This document shows, piece by piece, positions 1 through 5,419 of a DNA stretch of 6,030 bases. A program made the position numbers and the translations under genes. Below the pieces are notes generated by a model, which saw only the letters and a list, made by a program, of their open reading frames with translations, did no database searches and was not told where the DNA came from. Position 1 is the first letter of the stretch; every line of letters starts with the position of its first letter. This DNA comes from GCA-2720975 sp964467985 (lineage in GTDB: Bacteria; Planctomycetota; UBA1135; GCA-002686595), in contig CAYXTP010000034.1 of assembly GCA_964467985.1 (NCBI GenBank), positions 1 through 6,030 of the forward strand, read 5' to 3'.

Positions 1-29
1 CGCAAGTTCGAGTCTTGCTCGGGGAGCCA
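1..29 (+). tRNA. 3' end of a tRNA gene (partial; tRNA-Asn is the best guess)
   Basis: The first bases form a complete tRNA T-arm: stem GCAAG (2-6), loop TTCGAGT (7-13) and stem CTTGC (14-18), all five pairs Watson-Crick. Then come a seven-base acceptor strand TCGGGGA (19-25), discriminator G (26) and an encoded CCA (27-29). The 5' part and anticodon lie outside the window. The implied acceptor starts with U1-A72 and has G73, which fits bacterial tRNA-Asn and also tRNA-Gln, so the identity is an inference. Accessory genes and mobile DNA follow, and tRNA 3' ends are common integration sites, but I found no second copy of this 3' end in the window to act as an att repeat. Confidence 0.85.
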
Positions 30-408
30 CTGCCTTTGCGGGAGGCAACTGGGGGCGCGGGGTGGTTGACGGCCGCGCTCATGGCCGTTCGACGCAAGTC
101 CTCCACCCGCGCGGGTTTGCGCAGTCTTCCTGTGTACCTGTTCGGCTCAGTGAGAGTCGATGCGTACCGCGAAACGGGGGCGATGGGATCGATACCGAGC
201 CAAACGGTGTCTCGAACTCTCTGCCGGGAGGAGAGACGTCGGGGGGGAATGGTAAACACGGCAGAGCCGAAGATCTGTTGACCGGCGACGCTGGGCATGG
301 GCTCTAGAGCGCCACCCTAGCCGAGATGAGGCGCAGTAGCCGGGATTCCGGTTGGCACGCTGGGGCGTCCACACCATGGGCTTGTCCATCGAGTTCGCCC
401 ATTCAGAA
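30..408. other. Gene-free stretch between tRNA and the first gene
   Basis: No convincing gene is seen in these 379 bases; open frames here are short, arginine/serine-rich and unlike known proteins. The region holds small symmetric elements: an imperfect hairpin TGCCT/AGGCA just after the tRNA, a stem ACGGCC/GGCCGT (69-74 with 83-88), a 12-bp perfect palindrome ACCCGCGCGGGT (105-116) followed by only three T residues, and a 10-bp palindrome GCTCTAGAGC (301-310). None is a convincing rho-independent terminator. The right part is downstream of the minus-strand gene ending at 409, which also lacks an obvious terminator. Confidence 0.5.
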
Positions 409-1779
409 TCACTTGGCCCTCTTGCTGCGATACGACTGGCTCTGTTCATGCCAGTAGATGTCCAGCTCTGCGACCACATCCTTGAGGTGATTCCAGTCCG
501 TCACTGAGAGGCGGTGGCGAATCACGCCAGGCCCGAATTCAAACCTAGCCAGCGGCATTTTCGGCACGGGTAGCCCGGTCACTTCTTCGAGCGCGCGCCA
601 GAGTTGGACACGCGGGTCGTTCCCTGTGATGTGCTCTGAGTGGATGCTCTCCAACTCCTCCAACGCGCGCAGAGGGTCATCCGGAGGGCGAAGGGGAGAG
701 TCACGCAACTTGCAGTGTTCAATGGCCCACTGCAGGTGATCCTCGGGTGAAGGGTCGGGGCCGCTCCTGCCTCCCAACCATTCGGGTGCAAAGAAAGGCA
801 GGTCTTGCACCAGGATCAGAGGGTAGCGCTCGCCGGGGAAGGGGCCGCTCGGATCGGCCCGCATCAAACCTGAGCGCATGAATGGGTAGGGCGCGGAGGA
901 GCCATCCACCGGCTCGAACAAGAGCCGCAGGATCAAGAAGAAGCGGTAAGGATCCGTGGCATCGCAGCTCTCTGGACGTCCATAGATCCTGAGCGACCGA
1001 GGGCCCCAGAAAGTACCCTGGGCAATCGCAAAGTAGTCACGCAGTTCCCGCACGGCTCGATCAAAGCCGAGCGCGTGGAGCCGGTTCACGGCGCGGACCA
1101 AGCCGACTGGCTCAAACCAGCGCGGGGAGGGTGAAGGGGCCCCATTGATGATGACCTGCATGGGCGGAAGGGGGGCGCTGCCCTGGATGGGGAGCATGCG
1201 AGTGCTGCGTTCAAGGACGATTCCGTCCCGGAGGTGAGAATAGAGGCTGTCGTCGGGGCGCTCCCCAAGGATCGCACCGACCTGGAAATGTCCGGCCTTA
1301 CCCACGGGGCGGTCAATCACCACGGGGGGGATCAGTGCCAAGAAACGGCCGTCATCATCGATGTTGACCACCCTGAGTTCGTCACCAAAGTCCCCGAGGT
1401 ACCACGCGGGGGCAGAAAGTGCTCGGGGCGAGGTAGTCGGCCACCAGACGGTATCGTCGAGGGACACACGCTGGGCCCAGTTGGGCTGCTCTCCCGCATT
1501 GCGCGCGATCAGAATTTGCAGGCCCTGCGTGCTCCAGGTCGGCCCCGGACTCTCCAGAGGCGTGTCATAGAAGATCCGACCCGACAGGGCGAGAAGTCGG
1601 TTGGGTCGTTCGCCCCAGGATGATGGGTCGAACACGATCCTCGGCTCGTCCCACTCGATGCGCGGGAGGTCCTTGTCATCAGCGTTGTTGTTGACGCGTT
1701 CGTGACCCGAGCCGATCTGGCCAATCCCGACTGAGCCTCCAACCACTGCCGCTGCAAATGTGAGGAGGGCCCGCTTCAT
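409..1779 (-). CDS. Secreted protein of unknown function (456 aa)
   Basis: I do not recognise a family. The chosen start (ATG at 1779) gives a signal-peptide-like N-terminus: MKR, then a hydrophobic Ala/Val/Gly stretch to about residue 20. There is no lipobox, so export by Sec with ordinary cleavage or N-terminal anchoring is inferred. An AGGTGG ribosome-binding-like sequence lies about 10 nt upstream. An in-frame ATG at 1857 would add 26 polar residues in front of the signal, so it is less likely. The mature protein is rich in Trp, Pro and Asp, with beta-type segments in the first half. A helical stretch near the middle (VRAVNRLHALGFDRAVRELR) resembles a single HEAT-like helical pair. The mature part has only two cysteines (in ESCDATD and EHCKLRD), which could form a disulfide. 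The reading frame is intact and GC-rich. It lies 182 bp from the next gene on the same strand, so it is probably a separate transcription unit. Confidence 0.75.
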   Translation of the reverse strand: MKRALLTFAAAVVGGSVGIGQIGSGHERVNNNADDKDLPRIEWDEPRIVFDPSSWGERPNRLLALSGRIFYDTPLESPGPTWSTQGLQILIARNAGEQPNWAQRVSLDDTVWWPTTSPRALSAPAWYLGDFGDELRVVNIDDDGRFLALIPPVVIDRPVGKAGHFQVGAILGERPDDSLYSHLRDGIVLERSTRMLPIQGSAPLPPMQVIINGAPSPSPRWFEPVGLVRAVNRLHALGFDRAVRELRDYFAIAQGTFWGPRSLRIYGRPESCDATDPYRFFLILRLLFEPVDGSSAPYPFMRSGLMRADPSGPFPGERYPLILVQDLPFFAPEWLGGRSGPDPSPEDHLQWAIEHCKLRDSPLRPPDDPLRALEELESIHSEHITGNDPRVQLWRALEEVTGLPVPKMPLARFEFGPGVIRHRLSVTDWNHLKDVVAELDIYWHEQSQSYRSKRAK

Positions 1780-1817
1780 CAACCGGCCGCCACCTGTGCA
1801 CATCCTTGGCACCGCAT
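1779..1817 (-). other. 12-codon mini-ORF ending on the start codon of the secreted-protein gene
   Basis: On the minus strand an ATG at 1817 opens 12 codons (MRCQGCAQVAAG) and stops with a TGA whose last base is the first base of the gene's ATG at 1779 (TGATG arrangement). This ATG is part of the motif AGACTGGnnnTCATG. A mini-ORF of the same length lies before the nuclease gene. The two peptides are not similar, and neither has a good ribosome-binding site, so translation is doubtful. The shared spacing may simply reflect a regulatory element at a fixed distance from the gene start. Confidence 0.25.
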
Positions 1818-1829
1818 GAACTCCAGTCT
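1815..1829 (-). repeat. Short motif AGACTGGAGTTCATG, gene-proximal copy
   Basis: This 15-mer matches the copy at 1855-1869 at 14 of 15 positions and lies exactly 40 bp from it. A third relative is at 3027-3041. The motif sits just upstream of the secreted-protein gene, with its ATG 38 nt before that gene's start. Role unknown; a regulatory element or leader start is possible. Confidence 0.5.
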
Positions 1830-1844
1830 CGCCCTTTCCAGAAA

Positions 1845-1894
1845 CTCGATCGTTCATGAAATCCAGTCTAGGTATCGAGTTGCGGACGGCAAGG
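1845..1894 (-). repeat. 50-nt intergenic repeat, copy 1 (upstream of the secreted-protein gene)
   Basis: Aligned without gaps to 3017-3066, this block is identical at 38 of 50 positions; its first 26 bases match at 22 of 26. Both copies lie upstream of minus-strand genes in the same orientation. On the minus strand the best conserved part reads CTAGACTGG, three variable bases, TCATG, then a near-identical ACGATCGAG segment. The similarity is too long to be chance and is non-coding in at least one copy. Candidates are a shared promoter region, a leader, or the border of a duplicated gene unit. A TAGACT hexamer could serve as a poor -35 box, but no good -10 follows at 17 nt. Confidence 0.6.
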
Positions 1895-1961
1895 ACGGCG
1901 ATTGTCGGCCACCCTCACGGGCACCTGGGTGCGGTCGTGCGTGCGGACCCCACGGGAGCGA

Positions 1962-2495
1962 TCATGGCCGAGGCAATCCGGGGGTACCGACCCACGCCAT
2001 GTGGTGCAGGCCCAGGCTTACGGGGTTTCTAGCGAGGCTAGGCCCGCCCAGAACCACAGCGAGTCGGTGGCAACCGTCTGCGATCTCAATGCTGCCTCCG
2101 TCCTTCACAAGAACCAGCGGGTGCGGGATTGCCCCGTGTTCCCTAGCGTACCTCAACAACCTGTTGAGCTTGTCTGTCGTGGTGGCAGTGACGAAGCGGC
2201 TAAGATGATGGGGCGGGACCAAGAAAGCCACGAGGGCACCGAGAATCTCACGCGCGCTGTCTGTAAACGTGTCAGAGTCGATTGTGACCTCCTGAAGCTC
2301 CCAGTCGAGAGATGCCCAGTATTCGAGGCCCCTGAGCCGAAGCACGCCACGCCACTCGGTACCCTCCGGAGGCCAGCCCAGAGTTCGAACCTCGGGTGCG
2401 AACCACAGCTCGAACACATCCAGGGGCATCTTAGGAAGAGCCTGCCGCGCCATCTCAATTGACCGGTCGTGCGGGTATCCCAAGACCGTCATCAT
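1962..2495 (-). CDS. Small protein with ParB/sulfiredoxin-type DGxHR motif (177 aa)
   Basis: The C-terminal third contains HPLVLVKDGG-SIEIADGCHRLAVV (about residues 122-148), the signature strand-turn-helix of the ParB N-terminal/sulfiredoxin-like fold, in which D140, G141, H143 and R144 would bind nucleotide or phosphate. Families with this fold include partition proteins (ParB CTPase), small nucleases and phosphotransferases, so the actual reaction cannot be told. The N-terminal ~110 residues are not recognised and the protein ends about 33 residues after the motif. There is no DNA-binding HTH of the kind seen in true ParB, so a plasmid-partition role is unlikely. The ATG start at 2495 overlaps the stop of the preceding nuclease-like gene (TGATG), indicating translational coupling; a TTG at 2498 and an ATG at 2492 are alternative starts. 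The pair is probably one operon acting together. Confidence 0.7.
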   Translation of the reverse strand: MMTVLGYPHDRSIEMARQALPKMPLDVFELWFAPEVRTLGWPPEGTEWRGVLRLRGLEYWASLDWELQEVTIDSDTFTDSAREILGALVAFLVPPHHLSRFVTATTTDKLNRLLRYAREHGAIPHPLVLVKDGGSIEIADGCHRLAVVLGGPSLARNPVSLGLHHMAWVGTPGLPRP

Positions 2496-2989
2496 CAATC
2501 TGCCAGCAGCTTCTCGTCAATCAAGTCCCACCGACCTTTGTACTGCATGATGCTCCAGCCACTGAAGGATTCGCCGGGGGGCAAGTGGACGGTTCTAACC
2601 GCACTATCACGATGAGCTTGGCCTTTCTTCCCAGGCGTCCTCATCCAGAGTGCGTGAGCATGACTCACATTCTCCGCCATCTCTTTGGACGGAATGATGA
2701 AGTACTCGAATTCAGCATCCTGACCGGGCTTTGGGATCCCACCGAGGACCCAGAAAAAGTTCTCCCCGTAGTTCTTCTCGGCCTTCCGGCCAACGCTGCA
2801 TGTCTTGATTCCGGGGACGAACGTCTTGACTTGCACATGCACGAACCGCGTGCCCTCAACGTTGCTGCAGAGAATGTCCGTATTCGGGCAGTTGCCAAGC
2901 GTCACGACTGCAGAGTGGCCCCTGCGACATAGCTCACCTGCAACGAAGAATTGGCTGGAGTTGCCCCTCGAGCTCTTGTCCTTTGCCAT
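2495..2989 (-). CDS. PD-(D/E)XK nuclease-like protein (164 aa)
   Basis: From the ATG at 2989 the protein begins MAKDKSSRGNSS and shows, in order, E19 (VAGELCRRG), D38 (CPNTDIL) and Q53-V-K55 (FVHVQVKTF). This E...D...QxK arrangement with a predicted helix-strand-strand layout is the core of small PD-(D/E)XK nuclease-fold proteins, found in restriction enzymes, resolvases and many uncharacterised stand-alone domains. The C-terminal half has conserved-looking aromatic segments (NFFWVLGG, FEYFIIPS, GRWDLI) and no second domain. At 164 aa it is a plausible full-length single domain. A TTG at 3064 would add 25 residues; the ATG is preferred because the core starts just after it. The ribosome-binding site is weak (AGGACGG, 11 nt upstream). 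It is first in a two-gene operon with the DGxHR protein. A role in DNA cleavage, possibly defence, is inference; the substrate is unknown. Confidence 0.75.
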   Translation of the reverse strand: MAKDKSSRGNSSQFFVAGELCRRGHSAVVTLGNCPNTDILCSNVEGTRFVHVQVKTFVPGIKTCSVGRKAEKNYGENFFWVLGGIPKPGQDAEFEYFIIPSKEMAENVSHAHALWMRTPGKKGQAHRDSAVRTVHLPPGESFSGWSIMQYKGRWDLIDEKLLAD

Positions 2990-2990
2990 G

Positions 2991-3029
2991 TCAGTCTGAG
3001 CCGTCCTGTTCAAATGCTCGATCGTGCAT
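2991..3029 (-). other. 12-codon mini-ORF ending one base before the nuclease start codon
   Basis: On the minus strand an ATG at 3029 opens 12 codons (MHDRAFEQDGSD) and ends with a TGA at 2993-2991, one base before the ATG of the nuclease-like gene. Like the mini-ORF at 1779-1817 it has 12 codons and starts inside the AGACTGGnnnTCATG motif. No ribosome-binding site is seen in front of it. It could be a leader peptide that couples translation, or a by-product of a conserved upstream element at fixed spacing. Confidence 0.25.
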
Positions 3030-3066
3030 GACGGCCAGTCTAGATCACGGGCTACGGCCCGCAAGG
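3017..3066 (-). repeat. 50-nt intergenic repeat, copy 2 (upstream of the nuclease-like gene)
   Basis: Partner of the block at 1845-1894 (38/50 identical, no gaps). It lies 28 to 77 nt upstream of the nuclease start. It contains a small perfect hairpin, CGGGC-TACG-GCCCG at 3048-3061, which on the plus strand has a stable UNCG-type loop but no following T run, so it is not a standard terminator. The other copy lacks this hairpin, so the conserved part is the primary sequence around CTAGACTGG and TCATG. Confidence 0.6.
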
Positions 3067-3160
3067 AATGAATGTCTCGTCCGCGATCACGGGCGATTGG
3101 GCGCGGCGGGGTTTGTGGACCCTACGGGGTATCGGTCTAGCCTTCATTTACCACCAGCCC

Positions 3161-3562
3161 TTACCCAAACCGATACCGCAGGGCTTCGGAAACTGCTTGG
3201 TAACCAATTCGCCGGTAGATGGCGTTGGAGGTCGGGTTATTGAGCTGCGTGAAGAGTATGCAGCGGACGTCCCGCTGTTGGAGCCCGCGAGAGAGTTCGC
3301 GGACGCAGGCCTCCGCGTAGCCGCAATTGCGCTTATCCGGCGGTGTGTAGACGGCCCCGATGCGCGAGACGCCCGCAAGCGGAGGCGAGGCCCACGACAT
3401 GGAGACCGGCTCGGTATGGGTCTCCCAGAGCCAGTACTGGCCCGCATTCAGGCGAGCGTCGACGTCCTTTTCGGAGTTGATGCCGCTGCCGCCGGTGTCC
3501 GTATTGAAGCCATGGCGCCACGTGAGTAGCCGGTCGCGATCGTCGAGGGTCGCGACGCGCAT
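3161..3562 (-). CDS. GNAT-family N-acetyltransferase, single domain (133 aa)
   Basis: The protein shows the order of elements of a GNAT fold: first strand and helix (MRVATLDDRDRLLTW), helix before LWE, strands VSMSWAS and VSRIGAVYTPP, then the acetyl-CoA pyrophosphate loop RNCGYA (a form of the R/Q-x-x-G-x-A motif, about residues 78-83), the strand CILFT and the C-terminal NNPTSNAIYRRIGYQAV, typical of motif B. It would transfer an acetyl group from acetyl-CoA to an unknown amine. The closest known architecture is, from memory, longer (about 280 aa) with an N-terminal half that is missing here. The frame stays open upstream of the ATG to a stop at 3647-3649, and that stretch includes a plausible IY-L...G linker just before the domain. 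The gene may thus be a 5'-truncated relic or a functional short version. No good ribosome-binding site precedes ATG 3562. Confidence 0.75.
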   Translation of the reverse strand: MRVATLDDRDRLLTWRHGFNTDTGGSGINSEKDVDARLNAGQYWLWETHTEPVSMSWASPPLAGVSRIGAVYTPPDKRNCGYAEACVRELSRGLQQRDVRCILFTQLNNPTSNAIYRRIGYQAVSEALRYRFG

Positions 3563-3899
3563 GCCAAGAACCCATTTTCGGTGACGGCCGAGTCCATAGA
3601 TAGCACGGCCCCCCTCAGAGTTCGCCGTGCTACCACCTAGTGGTCCCTACCAACTCTCACTAGCGAGAATGTCCAGGCGGAAACGTGCCTACCCGGCCGC
3701 GTGCGCCACGCCCGTCATCCTGAGGGGAGGCTCGCAATGCAAGAGATGGAGTCGGACTAGGGGGGGCAGGTCAGCAGTTGTAGGAAGATGCGCCGTTTTC
3801 GATGTCACGTACCGCCTAGGTTCGCCCAACTGTCAATTACCTCCAGCATGCCTCGCGCTGTCAACTCATCGGGCCTCGGCAGCGCCAAACTGAATTCTG
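3563..3899. other. Stretch without a clear gene, between the acetyltransferase and the first MITE-like copy
   Basis: All frames are broken by stops within short distances and none gives a recognisable protein. If the acetyltransferase once had a longer N-terminal half, its remains should be here on the minus strand; I translated these frames and could not recognise them. A TTGACA hexamer on the minus strand (TGTCAA at 3831-3836) has no convincing -10 partner. The right end, just before the inverted repeat, carries two tandem copies of TGCAAATAC (3899-3907 and 3908-3916 region). Confidence 0.4.
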
Positions 3900-3911
3900 C
3901 AAATACTGCAA

Positions 3912-3947
3912 ATACGGAGTGGCGCTCCCTGCCGCACCAATCCGGCA
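3912..3947 (+). repeat. Left terminal inverted repeat of copy A
   Basis: Pairs with the reverse complement of 4165-4200, 35/36 identical. Just outside, the 9-mer TGCAAATAC occurs twice in tandem; copy B has CAAATACGG twice at the same place, so this outer repeat belongs to the element or its preferred target. Confidence 0.8.
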
Positions 3948-3948
3948 A

Positions 3949-3965
3949 GCGAGTACGGTACTCGC
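3949..3965. repeat. Perfect 8-bp palindrome with one-base centre inside the element
   Basis: GCGAGTAC, a single G, then GTACTCGC, immediately inside the left inverted repeat. The same palindrome is at 5457-5473 and 5715-5731. The partial third copy begins exactly at this palindrome. Confidence 0.8.
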
Positions 3966-3986
3966 CCAGATTCCAACCCTAGGTGG

Positions 3987-4017
3987 AGCTCCGGTTCCTG
4001 ATCAGAATTCCGGAGCT
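3987..4017. repeat. 31-bp near-perfect palindrome inside the element
   Basis: Arms AGCTCCGG (3987-3994) and CCGGAGCT (4010-4017) surround an inner perfect palindrome CTGATCAG (3998-4005) with only a few unpaired bases between. In single-stranded form this would make a long hairpin. It recurs in copies B and C at 5495-5525 and 5753-5783. Confidence 0.8.
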
Positions 4018-4164
4018 GTTCCAAGTTGCTACTAGGGGATCCACATTCACCGAATGGCCGTGCCGCGTTGCTGTTGACCGGGAGTTCGGCTCGCTCGGTT
4101 GCCTCGGCAGGCCCAGGAATGGATTCATACGATGCTTGGGCCCTCAGGTAGTGGCGCACTTGTC

Positions 4165-4200
4165 TGCCGGAATGGTGCGGCAGGGAGCGCCACTCCGTAT
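4165..4200 (-). repeat. Right terminal inverted repeat of copy A
   Basis: Reverse complement of 3912-3947 with one mismatch. Followed by CGGTT, which also follows the right end of copies B and C, after which the three copies diverge. Confidence 0.8.
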
Positions 4201-4203
4201 CGG

Positions 4204-4490
4204 TTGATCATCCATAAGCTTCGCGAAGCAGAGATTGCCTTGAGCCAAGGCAAGTCAGTGAAGGAGGCCAGCAAGCAGCTCGCGATCACCGAGCAAACCT
4301 ACTACCGCTGGCGCAAAGAGTACGGCGGCCTGCGCACGGACCAGGCCAAGCGCCTGCGCGTGCTTGAGCGTGAAAACGGCCAGCTCAAGAAACTGGTCGC
4401 CGACCAGGCCCTCGACAACGCCATCCTGCGCGAGGCTGCCTCGGGAAAGTTCCAACCCCGCTGCGAAGACGGGGGCAGGTCACTCCACGG
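4204..4490 (+). pseudogene. Remnant of IS3-family transposase OrfA
   Basis: Plus-strand translation reads IIHKLREAEIALSQGKSVKE..., then the HTH region SKQLAITEQTYYRWRKEYGG and the leucine-zipper-like KRLRVLERENGQLKKLVADQ, followed by ALDNAILREAASGKF. This is the OrfA (transposase_8, HTH plus coiled coil) of IS3-type elements, which binds the IS ends and is joined to OrfB by -1 frameshifting. The usual first 10-15 residues are missing: sequence 5' of the second codon is the end of the MITE-like element. After SGKF (to 4452) the -1 frame gives LRRRGQVTP, resembling the start of OrfB, and then similarity ends near 4490. OrfB and both IS ends are absent, so it is non-functional. The frame is fused in phase with the end of the MITE-like copy, making a long hybrid ORF (4099-4779) that I regard as fortuitous. 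Confidence 0.85.
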
Positions 4491-4495
4491 GCAAA

Positions 4496-5164
4496 TCACT
4501 GGTTCATATTGGGAGAGAGTCCCTTTTTTTTCGCAAGCACACATAGGTAGCCTGATTCTACCTCCAAGCGCCGGAATGCTTCCGTCTGGAGGTCGGCAGG
4601 ATCGACAAATACATGATGAATATATAGCTCACCCAGCGGGCCCTCGTAGGGCAAACCAATCCCAAACACGCTCCTTCCCGCCAGCCTTGACGCAGGCCTG
4701 TACTCACGAGGGAAGTCCGTTCCGACCGGAAGCTCAAAGTAGAATCCCGCTTCTTCCTGGGTGCGGGCAAAAACTTTAAGGGCGTCGTCCCACTTGTCGA
4801 GTGCCCTCTTCTGGTGGGCCCTAACCAAGAATGGGGGCAAGTCTCCGTAGGCCTCGTTGAAAGCAGCAGTCAGTTCATCAAAGGGAACAGATCCGAAGTC
4901 TGGGACTGCCCCAAACCCTTCCATCTCTACCTCAACGCTGCCCGCAGCCTTGAGCGAGCCATTCCTTGACCCAAAGCTCGGCGAGATCTCTGGCTCGCTC
5001 ATGGACTCAGACGGTGCTGGCGAGTGTGCCGGCACAAGCCCAGCCTCAGGGCCCTCCACCGAGTCAGTCCCTGTCACCCGACCGCCGATCATCAGTACTA
5101 GCACAGTGCCTAGTGCGCAGGCAGCTCCAGTCAACAACATCGCCGACCTCTTACTGATGAGCAT
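4496..5164 (-). CDS. Membrane-anchored or secreted protein of unknown function (222 aa)
   Basis: No family is recognised. The N-terminus MLISKRSAM has two basic residues followed by a hydrophobic segment (about residues 8-28) with a cysteine at 16 that does not fit a lipobox, so it is a signal anchor or Sec signal. Residues about 32-70 are a Pro/Ser/Glu/Gly-rich linker, typical of an exported protein with a spacer. Residues about 85-222 look folded: FDELTAAFNEAYGDLPPFLV, a Lys/Asp helical part, then FYFELPVGTDFPREYRP and GLPYEGPLGELYIHHVFVDP. A ribosome-binding site AAAGGG lies 8 nt before the ATG at 5164. The C-terminus (GLSPNMNQ) ends within a few bases of the IS3 remnant, so the natural end may have been lost and replaced. 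It has its own 5' region and is not in an operon with its neighbours. Confidence 0.65.
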   Translation of the reverse strand: MLISKRSAMLLTGAACALGTVLVLMIGGRVTGTDSVEGPEAGLVPAHSPAPSESMSEPEISPSFGSRNGSLKAAGSVEVEMEGFGAVPDFGSVPFDELTAAFNEAYGDLPPFLVRAHQKRALDKWDDALKVFARTQEEAGFYFELPVGTDFPREYRPASRLAGRSVFGIGLPYEGPLGELYIHHVFVDPADLQTEAFRRLEVESGYLCVLAKKKGLSPNMNQ

Positions 5165-5419
5165 TGTAGTTTCCCTTTCCGGAGTTCCATCCGCTCAGGG
5201 ACAAGATCCCAACCGCTACTCTAGATGGGCGGCCGGGTGAGAACGGCCGGCCTCTGTGCCCTGCAACCTGGGGGTGTGACATTACTCGGGATAAGGGGCG
5301 CAAGTCATGCACTTGATTGTAGCCTTCACCCATGAGTTTGAATTGCATGGACTATCTACATACCGGTTCTCCATAGTGTTACAGAACAAGGTAGTTGGGC
5401 CAACAGTCAAATACGGCAA
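5165..5419. other. 5' region of the exported-protein gene, up to MITE-like copy B
   Basis: No gene is seen. It should hold the promoter of the minus-strand gene starting at 5164, but I could not pick a -35/-10 pair with confidence. A hairpin CGGCCG...CGGCCG (5230-5235 with 5244-5249, loop of eight) would lie in the leader RNA. The left end of copy B is preceded by two tandem CAAATACGG 9-mers, which on the minus strand are read away from the element. Confidence 0.4.

Larger units (their letters stand above)
3912..4200. mobile_element. MITE-like element, copy A (289 bp)
   Basis: The ends are 36-bp inverted repeats, 3912-3947 and 4165-4200, identical at 35 of 36 positions (one A/T mismatch), each starting ATACGGAGTGGCGCTCCC from the outside. 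The interior has no transposase; open frames of 74 aa (plus) and 97 aa (minus) exist but look like chance frames of a structured GC-rich sequence. It contains perfect or near-perfect palindromes. The same 289 bp recur at 5420-5708 with no difference I can see. Identity between copies extends slightly outside the inverted repeats: a CAAATAC-type 9-mer on the left and CGGTT on the right. No target duplication is apparent for this copy: the right side abuts an IS3 fragment and the left side is unrelated sequence. The mobilising transposase family is unknown. Confidence 0.75.

Noticed and set aside
105..118. Terminator after the tRNA (ACCCGCGCGGGT then TTT)
   Set aside because: Only a four-pair stem is possible once a loop is allowed, and the T run is three bases.
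147..479. 110-aa minus-strand ORF over the start of the window
   Set aside because: Arginine/serine-rich composition of a shadow frame, overlaps the end of the secreted-protein gene, and no domain is seen.
409..3562. Possible integron cassette array (single genes, same strand, repeated intergenic sequence)
   Set aside because: I searched the intergenic regions for paired RYYYAAC and GTTRRRY core sites on both strands and found no convincing attC. The shared block is not an imperfect inverted repeat of attC type, and no integrase is present.
3580..3610. Third relative of the intergenic repeat upstream of the acetyltransferase (TGACGGCCGAGTCC resembling TGACGGCCAGTC)
   Set aside because: It needs several gaps, lies at a different distance from the start codon, and may be coding in the extended acetyltransferase frame. 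It could be chance.
3831..3836. TTGACA -35 box on the minus strand upstream of the acetyltransferase
   Set aside because: No acceptable -10 hexamer at 16-18 nt and it lies about 270 bp from the gene.
3912..4200. Tn3-family miniature element (TIME)
   Set aside because: The TIR length (36 bp) is similar to the 38-bp Tn3 ends, but the ends do not begin with the GGGG of Tn3-type repeats and there is no clear 5-bp target duplication.
4099..4779. 226-aa plus-strand ORF joining element, OrfA and antisense of the exported-protein gene
   Set aside because: Only the middle part has homology-like sequence (IS3 OrfA); the two ends are a MITE-like end and the antisense of another gene, so it is a fortuitous hybrid.
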